Below are positions 13,842 to 22,454 of a DNA stretch of 64,000 nt, one piece after another. Under the pieces are notes generated by a model. The model was given only the letters and a program-made list of their open reading frames with translations, had not been told where the DNA came from and ran no database searches. Each line of letters starts with the position of its first letter. The stretch's first letter is position 1. Position numbers and translations under genes: made by a program. Source of the DNA: an uncultured Prevotellaceae bacterium (GTDB lineage: Bacteria; Bacteroidota; Bacteroidia; Bacteroidales; Bacteroidaceae); assembly GCA_902763615.1 (NCBI GenBank), contig CACWSX010000008.1:1-64000 (forward strand), in the 5' to 3' direction.

Positions 13842-16517
13842 ATGTTTACATATCAGAAAGATACTAAGAGCCTTTTTGTCGCAGAGTGCGGCAAAAAGGA
13901 CTTCTGGAGGGAGATTCGCAAGTCCTCGACAGCCTTCAATATCGACACGCGCAGGGAAATCCTGCATGCAGTAGATACGCAGGACGAGACAACGCTGCTG
14001 AAATGGGCTGAACATACAGACTTCCAGAAATTTGAACTCAAGACGTTGAAGGGACTGAAGACCAAGACTGGCAAGGAGAAGTGGCAGAACAAGCCGCTCG
14101 ATAAGAAACTGCTGGCTTGGGCTGACGATCTGAAAAAGTCGCTCACGGCGTTCCAGTTCTGCTGCTATCAGTTTGATGAGGCGACGGTGAAGACCAAGGA
14201 CGGCAAGACTAAGAAGGGCGCAAGGCGTCTGCTGAAAGGCTGCCACTTGAACGGTCTGGTGATGCTCGACATCGACCATGTGGATAATCCCATGGAGGTG
14301 TGGGAGAAGCTGCAGAAATGTGAAGCGTTGATGGCGCGTGTGGTATTGGTACATATCACCAGTAGCGGTCATGGCATACGCATCATCTTTATTGCAGACA
14401 GGCAGATTGGCAACCTGGCAGATCAGCAAATCTCGTTTGCAGCCGTTTTGGGCTATTCGCCTGATCAGAGCTGCATCGATGCTACTCGAAATTCATTCGC
14501 TCCAAAAGAGGATGAAATACTGTTTATTGACGAAAAACGACTATTTACGTATTATGATGAAGAATTTGACAGGGAGTTTACTCCACAGTATCGTGACAAG
14601 AAAACGCAGCCGCTGCATCATCAATTCTCTGCTGATGGCACTGCTGACAGTACTCATTGCCCTAAGGCTCATGCTGTGGCCCATAAGGCTGCTGTGGAAG
14701 GGACTGGGAATGTCGGTCAGGTGGACGCTGAGCAAGTATCGAACTCTGTAATGTGGCGCGGCTATGATATACAGCGTATTATTGATGCTCGCTATGCAGC
14801 CAAGCTGCCGTGCGCAGACGACTCCAATCGTCACAAAGAAAGTCTCAAACTGGCCACAGACCTGCTGCTCATGCTCGATGGTGACAAGCAACTGGTGCAG
14901 CGCATCGTGGAGAGCCAGCCGTGGGTACAGGAGATCATCGACGAGAGGAATGAGAACGTCACCCAGACTGTGGAGAGTGCTGCCGGTTGTATCGCTGAAA
15001 AGGAAAAGAAGTACGTGTCTTCTCTGCCCTCGAAGGCAATGCTCGCCGCGATTCAGGAATACTGTGGCAAGACGTATCAGGAGATTACGAAAACGCAGAC
15101 GTCGGCGGTGACGCTGAGAGATGACGATATGAGCCGCTGGCTTTGGGAGTGGGGTGCTGAGATTGAGGCGCTGTCGGATGAATTCCCTCTGCTGAAAGAC
15201 ATCTGCAAGGGACTGAAACGTAACCAGTATCCTGCGGCAATGTTCGTGGGTGGTGGGTTATTGATGACGCTGATGACGAGGTGCACGTATCGCTTCTATC
15301 ATCGCCCAGAGGAATTGCGTCGTTTGAATAACTCAACACTGATTATTGGCGATCCGGCATCTGGAAAGTCGTTTGCGACGCGATTGTTCAAGCTCCTGGC
15401 TTCGCCTATCGTGGCGGCTGATAAGATTGGCAAAGATGCGATCAATGCCTATCGTGAGCAGATGAGGACGAAGGGTGCCAACAAGGAGAAACCCAAGAAA
15501 CCCAAGGTAGTAGTGCGCATTCACCCTGCACGAACCTCGAATGCGCAGTTTATTCAGGATATGGTGAATGCCATTGAGGAGGTTGACGGCGAGCCGATGC
15601 AGCTGCACATGCTGACTTTCGATACAGAGTTGGATAATACGTTGTCGCTGCAGAAAGGTGGGGCGTACATCGACAAGCAGGCCCTGCAGTTGAAAGCGTT
15701 CCATAACGAGGAAGACGGTCAGGCTTATTCGAATGTGGACAGTATCTTTCAGGAGTTCTATGTCATCTGGAACTTTATCTACACAGGTACGCCGATTGCA
15801 CTGAAGAAACTGGTGAACGAGCAGAACTTTGGTTCAGGTCTCGCCACTCGTCTGACCTGCATCCCTCTGCCAGCGACCAACTTTGAGATGATGGATCGTG
15901 AGAGTCATGTGGATTTCGAGAGCGATGCCCGTCTGAAAGCGTGGGCTGAGAAACTGGATCGTATGAAGGGTGAACTGAGCGTTCAGAAGATCGTGGATGA
16001 GCTCTATGATTGGACAGAGCGTCGTATGGAAGACGCCAAGGATAATGACTCGAAGGCTGACGAGATGTTGTTGAAACGTTGTGCCTATCATGGATTGAAT
16101 TTTGCTGCGCCGTTTATCGTGATGCGTCATTGGGACAAGATGCACCAGGATGGTCAGTATTGGTGTGGCGAGTTTGAGACGGATGAGGTCGACTGGCATC
16201 TGGCTGAGTTGATCACCAACATTCAGTTTGCTTGTCAGCGTCACTATTTCGGAGCGATGGCTGAGGCTTATTTCGACAATAAGTTGAAGGATGCTTCTGT
16301 GAATATCCAGCGCAAGCAGAAAACACTTGAAGCTTTCGGTCGTCTTCCTGATGAATTCACAATCGAGGATGTAGTCCGTTGTTTCAACCTGGGTAGTGCT
16401 GCCTCCGCTCGTAAGAAGGTGACACGTTTGTATCGCGACCACCTGATAAAGAAGGTGAGCGAAGAGAAGGGCGGTGAAAAAGCCTTGTTTCAGAAGACTG
16501 GCACCATCATGTTATAA
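13842..16517 (+). CDS. BT4734/VirE-type primase-ATPase fusion
   Basis: 891 residues. The N-terminal third looks like the archaeo-eukaryotic primase-like fold of the 'BT4734-like/VirE N-terminal' family: GLVMLDIDHV (acidic pair near 143-145), then ITSSGHGIRIIF (His near 176), then CIDATRNSF near 212. A helical linker with VQRIVESQPWVQEI follows. The second half is a DUF3987-like ATPase with Walker A GDPASGKS (about 502-509), an acidic Walker-B-like TFDTELDN near 590, and GSGLATRLTCIPLP. Such proteins occur widely in Bacteroidales mobile elements. A primase-helicase role is inferred from the motifs. It is the core of the 10.5-17.1 kb island, and an M15 peptidase follows. Confidence 0.75.
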   Translation: MFTYQKDTKSLFVAECGKKDFWREIRKSSTAFNIDTRREILHAVDTQDETTLLKWAEHTDFQKFELKTLKGLKTKTGKEKWQNKPLDKKLLAWADDLKKSLTAFQFCCYQFDEATVKTKDGKTKKGARRLLKGCHLNGLVMLDIDHVDNPMEVWEKLQKCEALMARVVLVHITSSGHGIRIIFIADRQIGNLADQQISFAAVLGYSPDQSCIDATRNSFAPKEDEILFIDEKRLFTYYDEEFDREFTPQYRDKKTQPLHHQFSADGTADSTHCPKAHAVAHKAAVEGTGNVGQVDAEQVSNSVMWRGYDIQRIIDARYAAKLPCADDSNRHKESLKLATDLLLMLDGDKQLVQRIVESQPWVQEIIDERNENVTQTVESAAGCIAEKEKKYVSSLPSKAMLAAIQEYCGKTYQEITKTQTSAVTLRDDDMSRWLWEWGAEIEALSDEFPLLKDICKGLKRNQYPAAMFVGGGLLMTLMTRCTYRFYHRPEELRRLNNSTLIIGDPASGKSFATRLFKLLASPIVAADKIGKDAINAYREQMRTKGANKEKPKKPKVVVRIHPARTSNAQFIQDMVNAIEEVDGEPMQLHMLTFDTELDNTLSLQKGGAYIDKQALQLKAFHNEEDGQAYSNVDSIFQEFYVIWNFIYTGTPIALKKLVNEQNFGSGLATRLTCIPLPATNFEMMDRESHVDFESDARLKAWAEKLDRMKGELSVQKIVDELYDWTERRMEDAKDNDSKADEMLLKRCAYHGLNFAAPFIVMRHWDKMHQDGQYWCGEFETDEVDWHLAELITNIQFACQRHYFGAMAEAYFDNKLKDASVNIQRKQKTLEAFGRLPDEFTIEDVVRCFNLGSAASARKKVTRLYRDHLIKKVSEEKGGEKALFQKTGTIML

Positions 16518-16530
16518 CTTCCAAATCCTG

Positions 16531-16566
16531 ATGCCGCGGCACTGCGGCAGCGCGGCGGCGCGGCAT
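16531..16566. repeat. GC-rich palindromic block between two island genes
   Basis: ATGCCGCG (16531-16538) and CGCGGCAT (16559-16566) form perfect outer arms; inside are GCCGCGGC and TGCCGC/GCGGCA pairs. The block is almost pure G and C within an otherwise AT-moderate gap between the primase stop and the peptidase start. It would fold into a strong hairpin in RNA or single-stranded DNA. Confidence 0.6.
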
Positions 16567-16593
16567 TGGAATTTTCATATTAATAATAAGATT

Positions 16594-17073
16594 ATGCAAG
16601 AAGTAAGTATCAATGAAAAGATGAAACTCTCCGAGCATTTTACCCTCGTGGAGTTGACGAAGACAAGTTATATCACGGCTGATGGGAATATCCCCAGTCA
16701 TAAGGCCATTGAGAACTTGAAGAATATCTGTGAGAATTGGCTGGAGGATCTGAGGTATAGCCAGAATACGCTTTACGGCGATAAGAATGGAGATATTCCG
16801 ATCATTATTTCCTCGGGTTATCGTTCAGAGGAAGTGAACAGATTGTGTGGTGGCGCAAAGGGCTCGAATCATCTCACTGGGTGTGCGGTGGACATCAAAT
16901 GCTATGGCCCTGAGCAGATGATCCGTATGGCTGGCATCCTGCTCGACATCTCTGATGGAACCAAGCGTGATTTCGACGAACTTATCCAAGAGAAGCGTGG
17001 GACTACCTATTGGATTCACTTCGCGGTGAGGCCGAAGGATAATAGGAGGAAGATCCTTTTCGATTGTAGGTAA
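16594..17073 (+). CDS. M15 family peptidase (DD-carboxypeptidase-like)
   Basis: 159 residues from the ATG at 16594; a longer frame starting at 16474 would overlap the primase gene and run through the GC-rich hairpin. The zinc-peptidase motifs are present: IIISSGYRSEEVN (SGYRs), SNHLTGCAVDIKC (SxHxxGxAxD, with His and Asp ligands near 95 and 102) and WIHFA near the end (third His). Peptidase_M15_3-type enzymes cleave peptidoglycan cross-links and are common in phages and conjugative elements as cell-wall openers. No signal peptide is seen, so export would need a holin-like or other route. It closes the island and is followed by a terminator. Confidence 0.8.
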   Translation: MQEVSINEKMKLSEHFTLVELTKTSYITADGNIPSHKAIENLKNICENWLEDLRYSQNTLYGDKNGDIPIIISSGYRSEEVNRLCGGAKGSNHLTGCAVDIKCYGPEQMIRMAGILLDISDGTKRDFDELIQEKRGTTYWIHFAVRPKDNRRKILFDCR

Positions 17074-17079
17074 AAAAAC

Positions 17080-17108
17080 ATCCCGTATCGCTTGGCGGTA
17101 CGGGATTT
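17080..17108 (+). terminator. Terminator of the island operon
   Basis: ATCCCGTA (17080-17087) and TACGGGAT (17099-17106), extended by CGC/GCG pairs, preceded by an A-run and followed by TTATTTTG. It works in principle in both directions. The promoter of the next operon begins inside its 3' flank. Confidence 0.75.
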
Positions 17109-17114
17109 ATTTTG

Positions 17115-17122
17115 TACTTTTG
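17115..17122 (+). promoter_or_regulatory. Promoter -7 element of the deoxysugar operon
   Basis: TACTTTTG followed by CACGCG, 33 bases before the fucP-like start. It directly follows the terminator of the preceding island. Confidence 0.6.
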
Positions 17123-17154
17123 CACGCGAATTACACTTATCTTATATTCATTAC

Positions 17155-18471
17155 ATGGAGCAGAAAAAGAAACTGATACCGAAGAAGTATCTGCTGACGT
17201 TTATCCTCGTCACCTCGTTGTTCGCACTCTGGGGCTTCGCCAACGACATCACCAACCCGATGGTGGCCGCCTTCCAGACCGTGATGGAACTGTCGGCCGC
17301 CAAGGCCTCGCTGATTCAGTTCGCCTTCTACGGCGGCTATGCCACGATGGCCATTCCGGCGGCGCTGTTCATCAGGCGCTATTCCTATAAGAGCGGCATC
17401 CTGCTCGGACTGGCGCTCTATGCCGTCGGCGCGTTCCTCTTCATCCCCGCGGCCAACTACCAGCAGTTCTCGTTCTTCTGTATCTCGCTGTATATCCTCA
17501 CCTTCGGCCTGGCCTTCCTGGAGACCACGGCCAACCCGTTCATCCTCTCGCTGGGCGACAAGGAGACGTCGACCCGACGGCTGAACATGGCGCAGGCCTT
17601 CAATCCCGTGGGCTCGCTCTGCGGCATGGCCGTCGCCTCGTTCATTGTGCTGCCGCAGCTGCTCTCCGACAAGCGCGACGAGGCGGGGCAGATCATCTTC
17701 CCCCTGCTGAGCGAGGCTGAGAAGGCCGACATCAGGCTGCACGACCTGGCCGTGATCCGCGACCCGTATGTGGCCATCGGACTGGTGGTGCTCATCGTGC
17801 TGGCCGTGATCGCCATCACCAAGATGCCGATGACGCAGAGCGAGGAGGAGAAGGCGGCCGGAAAGACCAACAGCGTGGCGACGACGCTCAGGAATCTCTG
17901 GCACAACGGTATCTACCGCGAGGGCGTGTTTGCGCAGATGTGCTATGTGGCCGCGCAGATTATGGTGTGGACGTTCATCATACAGTATGCCGACCATCTG
18001 GGCATCAACAAGGCCAAGGCACAGATGTTTAATATCTGCGCCATGTCGCTGAACCTCATAGGACGATTCCTGGGCACGTATTGCATGAAATGGGTGAACA
18101 CGCGCAAGCTGCTCACTATCTTCGGCGTCTGCGCCAGCATCTTCACGCTCGGCGCCATCTGTATCGAGGGGATGTGGGGACTGTATTCGCTGGTGATGAT
18201 CAGTCTGTTTATGAGTATCATGTTCCCCAGCATCTATGGCATCGCGCTCGAGGATGTCGATGCGAAGGATACCCATCTGGGCGCAGCCTTCCTGGTGATG
18301 GCCATCGTGGGTGGTGCGCTCATGCCGCCGCTGCAAGGACTGCTCATCGACCAGGAGGTGATCTTCGGTCATCCGGCTGTCAACGTGTCGTTCGTGCTGC
18401 CGTTGATCTGTTTCCTGATCATCATCTGCTACGGCTATCGGGCCTACACCAAGCAGAAACCTATAGTTTAG
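17155..18471 (+). CDS. fucP: FucP-type sugar:proton symporter (MFS)
   Basis: 438 residues from the ATG at 17155; an upstream frame extension to 17092 overlaps the promoter and is rejected. Twelve membrane helices are expected from the hydrophobic pattern. FucP-family signatures: FALWGFANDITNPMVAAFQT near the N-terminus, GLALYAVGAFLFIPA, and GLAFLETTANPFILSLGD with the Glu of the proton/sugar path. FucP transports L-fucose and related sugars. Neighbouring genes (dehydrogenase, GH2, rhamnose mutarotase) mean the real substrate could be L-rhamnose or another deoxysugar. GC content is strikingly high for the window (one 60-base line, 17521-17580, is 67% GC). The final codons and stop lie in a heptamer array. 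Confidence 0.85.
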   Translation: MEQKKKLIPKKYLLTFILVTSLFALWGFANDITNPMVAAFQTVMELSAAKASLIQFAFYGGYATMAIPAALFIRRYSYKSGILLGLALYAVGAFLFIPAANYQQFSFFCISLYILTFGLAFLETTANPFILSLGDKETSTRRLNMAQAFNPVGSLCGMAVASFIVLPQLLSDKRDEAGQIIFPLLSEAEKADIRLHDLAVIRDPYVAIGLVVLIVLAVIAITKMPMTQSEEEKAAGKTNSVATTLRNLWHNGIYREGVFAQMCYVAAQIMVWTFIIQYADHLGINKAKAQMFNICAMSLNLIGRFLGTYCMKWVNTRKLLTIFGVCASIFTLGAICIEGMWGLYSLVMISLFMSIMFPSIYGIALEDVDAKDTHLGAAFLVMAIVGGALMPPLQGLLIDQEVIFGHPAVNVSFVLPLICFLIIICYGYRAYTKQKPIV

Positions 18472-18503
18472 AGTTTAAAGTTTAGAGTTTATAGTTTATA
18501 GAT
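18462..18503 (+). repeat. Heptamer array TAnAGTT at a gene junction
   Basis: Six consecutive 7-base units (TATAGTT, TAGAGTT, TAAAGTT, TAGAGTT, TATAGTT, TATAGAT) from 18462 to 18503. The second unit supplies the TAG stop codon of the symporter gene, and the last unit ends one base before the ATG of the dehydrogenase. The same unit fills the junction at 23490-23526. Confidence 0.85.
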
Positions 18504-18504
18504 A

Positions 18505-19521
18505 ATGAAAGCAATTCAGATTAGTGAGCCTTCGGTGATGAAGGTGATTGAGATGGCCGAGCCGGAGATGGGCGACGGCGAGGTATTGTTGAAGATGAGA
18601 TACGTGGGCTTCTGCGGGAGCGACCTGAACACCTTCCGTGGCGGCAACCCGATGGTGAAGATGCCCGTGGTGCCCGGTCATGAGGTGGGCGCAGAGATTG
18701 TCAGCGTGGGCAAGAACGTGCCCGATATGCTGAAGCCCGGCATGATCGTCACCGTGAATCCCTATACCAATTGCGGCAAGTGTGCCTCGTGCCGGAATGG
18801 CCGCGTGAACGCCTGCGAGCACAACGAGACACTTGGCGTGCAGCGCTGGGGCGCCATGCGCGAACTGCTCGTCCTGCCCTGGGAGAAGGTGATCCCCGCC
18901 GAGGGACTCGATCCCCGCACCTGTGCACTGATAGAGCCGATGAGTGTCGGTTTCCACGCCGTGAACCGTGCCCAGGTGACGGATATCGACGTGGTGATGG
19001 TGATTGGTTGTGGCATGGTGGGCATGGGCGCCGTGGTGCGTGCCGCCCTGCGCGGTGCTACCGTCATCGCTGCCGACATCGACGACGAGAAACTGGCATT
19101 GGCCAAGGAGATGGGAGCCACCTACGCCGTGAACACGCTTCAGGAGGATGTGCATGCCCGTCTGCAGGAACTGACCGGCGGCTTCGGTCCCGATGTGGTA
19201 ATCGAGGCGGTGGGCAGTGTGCCGACCTATCAGATGGCCGTCAACGAGGTGGCCTTCACCGGTCGCGTGGTCTGCATCGGCTATGCGAAGAGTGAGGTGT
19301 CGTTCCAGACGAAATATTTCGTGCAGAAAGAGCTCGATATCCGTGGCTCGCGCAATGCGCAGCCCTCGGACTTCCGTGCCGTGATCCACTATCTGCAGCG
19401 CGGTACCTGTCCTGTAGACCGCCTGATCAGCGGCGACGTGGCACCGGAAGGCGCTCTCGAGGCCATGCAGAAGTGGGCAGAGAATCCCGGCAAGGTGTTC
19501 CGTATACTGGTGCACTTTTGA
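18505..19521 (+). CDS. Zinc-dependent medium-chain sugar/polyol dehydrogenase
   Basis: 338 residues of the MDR alcohol dehydrogenase family. Catalytic zinc ligands: Cys37 in GFCGSD and His59-Glu60 in PGHEVGAE. The structural zinc lobe is complete (Cys90, Cys93, Cys96, Cys104 in NCGKCASCRNGRVNAC). The Rossmann motif is a variant, VIGCGMVGMGAV. Close relatives oxidise sugar alcohols, L-threonine or galactitol phosphate. Its place between a deoxysugar transporter and a mutarotase suggests it oxidises the imported sugar at C1 (as in non-phosphorylating fucose or rhamnose routes) or a derived polyol. Like the transporter gene, it has GC-rich codons. Confidence 0.8.
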   Translation: MKAIQISEPSVMKVIEMAEPEMGDGEVLLKMRYVGFCGSDLNTFRGGNPMVKMPVVPGHEVGAEIVSVGKNVPDMLKPGMIVTVNPYTNCGKCASCRNGRVNACEHNETLGVQRWGAMRELLVLPWEKVIPAEGLDPRTCALIEPMSVGFHAVNRAQVTDIDVVMVIGCGMVGMGAVVRAALRGATVIAADIDDEKLALAKEMGATYAVNTLQEDVHARLQELTGGFGPDVVIEAVGSVPTYQMAVNEVAFTGRVVCIGYAKSEVSFQTKYFVQKELDIRGSRNAQPSDFRAVIHYLQRGTCPVDRLISGDVAPEGALEAMQKWAENPGKVFRILVHF

Positions 19522-19566
19522 TATTGAAAATTGAAGATTGAAAAATTGAAAAGTAAAGATTGAAGG
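19522..19566 (+). repeat. Heptamer array ATTGAAR at a gene junction
   Basis: Repeats of ATTGAAA/ATTGAAG (about six, some with an extra A and one degenerate AGTAAAG) fill the whole gap between the dehydrogenase stop and the GH2 start. Confidence 0.75.
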
Positions 19567-22440
19567 ATGAGACGGTCGGTTGCGTTACTGCTTGGCCTGT
19601 TGATGGGAGGGCTTCATGTCTGGGCTCAGGAGACCATCAATCTGGCAGGTGACTGGGAGTTGTCGCTGGGCGATTCCCTGCATTACAATGACTATGTGAT
19701 GTTGCCAGGGTCGCTGCTGACCAACGGCAAGGGTGATCCCGTGTCGGTAAAGACCAAGTGGACGGGCTCACTCTACGACTCGTCGTATTACTTCAATCCC
19801 TATATGGAGAAGTATCGGGTGGAGGGTAACATGAAGTTCCCCTTCTTCCTGACACCCGAGACGCACTATGTGGGCTATGCATGGTATAAGAAGAGCGTGT
19901 ATGTGCCATCGTCGTGGCAGAATCGGCGGGTGGTGCTGTTCTTGGAGCGCCCGCATATCGAGACGACTATCTACGTGAACGGGGTGAAGGTGAGGCATCA
20001 GATGTCGCTTTCGACGCCTCATACGTGTGACATTACCCGTTGGTTGAATGTCGGACAGCGCAACACCATCGCGATTTGCGTATATAACGGTATCGAGAAC
20101 GTGTGCGTGGGTCAGGATTCTCATTCGGTGACCGACCAGACGCAAGGCAATTGGAATGGTATCGTCGGCACGATGGAATTGCGGGCTCAGCCGAAAGACC
20201 TGTATATTGAAAAGGTACGTATCCGGCCAGACCTGACCACCGGGCGTGTGCATCTGAGCCTTGATGCCGGTGGTTCGTTCTCTTCGGATAGGTTCAATGA
20301 CTATAACAATTATTATACGATTGCTGTGGTGAAGGATGGCGATGATCCAAGCAAGGCTAACGTACATCGTCGGTATTGTTCTGAACCTCACATCGAGTAC
20401 GACGTGAATTTCTTCGATTCTGTCTATATCTGGGACGAGTATCATCCCGCTGTCTACCGTATCGGCATCTCGCTCGGGAATGATTATTATGAGACGACCT
20501 TTGGCATGCGGACTATTAGTGTGGAAGGTCGACAAATCAATATGAACGGTCATCCCATTTGGCTGCGTGGCACCGTGGAGAATTGCTGTTTCCCTGAGAC
20601 AGGGTATCCCCCGACAGACGAGGAATCGTGGATAAAGATTTTCCGTAAGTGCAAGTCTTATGGGTTAAACCACATGCGCTTCCACAGCTATTGTCCGCCA
20701 GAGGCAGCCTTTGCCGCGGCCGACAGAGTGGGCTTCTACCTGCAGCCCGAAGGACCGTCATGGCCGAATCATGGCGTCAGACTGCGTCGCGGTCAGATAA
20801 TCGACGAATACCTGATGGAGGAGTCGAAACGTATTATCGATACCTATGGTCATCACCCTTCGTTTGTGATGATGGCGGCCGGTAATGAACCTGCAGGCGA
20901 CTGGGTGAGCTACTGTAATGACTGGGTGAAGGAAATGAAGAATTACGACCCGTCGCGTCTCTATTGCGGAGCCTCCGTCGGTGGTGGCTGGGCATGGGAT
21001 GATGGCTCGGAGTATCATGTAAAGGGTGGAGCCCGGGGACTCGACTGGGACCGGCATGCACCGCATTCGGATGATAATTATTACGACCAGATTCTTCGTC
21101 CACGGAACTATAAGGACACCGTCGATAATGACTCGCCTATTATCGCTCATGAACAGGGCCAGTGGTGTGCTTTCCCTGATTTCAAAGAGATATCGCAGTA
21201 TACGGGTGCCTATAAGGCCAAGAACTTTGAGATTTTCCGCGATTTGTTGCGTGACAACGGCATGGAGCCGATGGCGGAGAAATTCCTGATGGCGAGCGGC
21301 AAACTGCAGACACTCTGTTACAAATATGAGATTGAGCGCAACTTACGCACGCCAGATTATGCAGGGTTCCAGTTGTTGGCCCTCAATGATTACAGTGGAC
21401 AAGGAACGGCCTTGGAAGGTGTGCTGAATGTGCATTGGCAGGAGAAGGGCTACACCAATGCGAAGGAGTGGAGGGAATTCTGCAATGCAATCGTGCCATT
21501 GGCAAAGTTTCCCAAGTTCATCTATTCCTCTGATGACACCCTGAGAGTACCTATCGAAGTGATGAATGCCTATAGTTCTGATGTCGACTCAATGCGTGCT
21601 GCCTATTATATCACCGATGGTGAAAAGAAAGTGGTGGCAGGCGGTTCACTTGCCAGTGGAACTTTGCCTGTTGGCAAGAATATCAGCATCGGTACACTTG
21701 TCTTCCCGCTTGACAAGATTACTAAACCTCAGAAAATGACACTAACGGTTATTCTCAGCGGAGCGTTCCGTAATCATTGGGATTTCTGGGTGTATCCGGA
21801 GAGCGTGAATAGTGAAGATGAAGTTGTGAATGATATATATATTGCGGATTCGCTGGATGCAGAAGCGATGAAAGTACTGAGGAACGGTGGCAAGGTGTTG
21901 TTGACTGCGGCAGGGAAGGTTCGCTACGGACGCGATGTGGTGCAGCATTACCTGCCCGTATTCTGGAATACGTCATGGTTCAAGATGCGTCCCCCGCACA
22001 CTACGGGTGCCTATATCGACCAGCAACATCCATTGTTCAAGTATGATTTCCCTACCGACGATTGGAGCAATTTGAATTGGTGGGAACTGTTGAATCGTGC
22101 CCAGGTAATGAATCTTGCAGAATTTCCAAAGGACTATCAGTCGCCGATACAACCTATTGATACATGGCACGTTAGCCGGAAATTGGGGATGCTGGTTGAG
22201 GCGAAGGTGCTGAAGGGCAAACTGTTGATGACCACGATGGACATTACTTCTAATCTGGAGCATCGATTGGTCGCTCGTCAGATGCGTCAGGCTATCCTCA
22301 CCTATATGCAGAGCGATGACTTCCAACCCTCGCTGACCATTCAATCGAAGGTGATCACAGACCTCTTTACGAAGGATGCGCCAAAGGTGGATATGTTTAC
22401 CAACGACTCACCTGACGAGTTGAAACCCAAGTTGAAATAA
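19567..22440 (+). CDS. Glycoside hydrolase family 2-like enzyme
   Basis: 957 residues with a signal peptide (cleavage near VWAQET). An N-terminal jelly-roll sugar-binding domain (about 60-215; YAWYKKSVYVPSSWQ, then VVLFLERPHIETTIYVNGVK) and an immunoglobulin-like domain precede a TIM barrel from about residue 325 (INMNGHPIWLRGT). Catalytic Glu candidates are Glu441 in AAGNEP (acid/base) and Glu529 in IIAHEQGQW (nucleophile). A further beta-rich region of about 300 residues follows. GH2 includes beta-galactosidases, -glucuronidases and -mannosidases and less usual glycosidases; the neighbours (RhaM, FucP-like) suggest an oligosaccharide that yields L-rhamnose or L-fucose. Exact specificity unknown. 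Confidence 0.82.
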   Translation: MRRSVALLLGLLMGGLHVWAQETINLAGDWELSLGDSLHYNDYVMLPGSLLTNGKGDPVSVKTKWTGSLYDSSYYFNPYMEKYRVEGNMKFPFFLTPETHYVGYAWYKKSVYVPSSWQNRRVVLFLERPHIETTIYVNGVKVRHQMSLSTPHTCDITRWLNVGQRNTIAICVYNGIENVCVGQDSHSVTDQTQGNWNGIVGTMELRAQPKDLYIEKVRIRPDLTTGRVHLSLDAGGSFSSDRFNDYNNYYTIAVVKDGDDPSKANVHRRYCSEPHIEYDVNFFDSVYIWDEYHPAVYRIGISLGNDYYETTFGMRTISVEGRQINMNGHPIWLRGTVENCCFPETGYPPTDEESWIKIFRKCKSYGLNHMRFHSYCPPEAAFAAADRVGFYLQPEGPSWPNHGVRLRRGQIIDEYLMEESKRIIDTYGHHPSFVMMAAGNEPAGDWVSYCNDWVKEMKNYDPSRLYCGASVGGGWAWDDGSEYHVKGGARGLDWDRHAPHSDDNYYDQILRPRNYKDTVDNDSPIIAHEQGQWCAFPDFKEISQYTGAYKAKNFEIFRDLLRDNGMEPMAEKFLMASGKLQTLCYKYEIERNLRTPDYAGFQLLALNDYSGQGTALEGVLNVHWQEKGYTNAKEWREFCNAIVPLAKFPKFIYSSDDTLRVPIEVMNAYSSDVDSMRAAYYITDGEKKVVAGGSLASGTLPVGKNISIGTLVFPLDKITKPQKMTLTVILSGAFRNHWDFWVYPESVNSEDEVVNDIYIADSLDAEAMKVLRNGGKVLLTAAGKVRYGRDVVQHYLPVFWNTSWFKMRPPHTTGAYIDQQHPLFKYDFPTDDWSNLNWWELLNRAQVMNLAEFPKDYQSPIQPIDTWHVSRKLGMLVEAKVLKGKLLMTTMDITSNLEHRLVARQMRQAILTYMQSDDFQPSLTIQSKVITDLFTKDAPKVDMFTNDSPDELKPKLK

Positions 22441-22454
22441 ATACCACAGCATAT

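Noticed and set aside
13602-14429. 275-codon frame on the minus strand across the start of the primase-like gene
   Set aside because: Spans the gap between two plus-strand genes and has no recognisable domain.
10550-17073. Island as a complete prophage or conjugative transposon
   Set aside because: No integrase, terminase, capsid, relaxase or transfer genes, and no att-like direct repeats at the borders were seen. I also looked for the tiny 'smalltalk' type protein often found beside BT4734 genes and did not find one.
17137-18372. Long open frame (411 codons) on the minus strand opposite the FucP-like gene
   Set aside because: It is His-, Gln- and Arg-rich with no domain; long antisense frames are expected in GC-rich coding DNA. 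The plus-strand symporter is certain.
18496-19515. His-rich 339-codon frame on the minus strand opposite the dehydrogenase
   Set aside because: Composition (repeated HGH, HHG) is the mirror of GC-rich codons, and the plus-strand zinc dehydrogenase has all its ligands.
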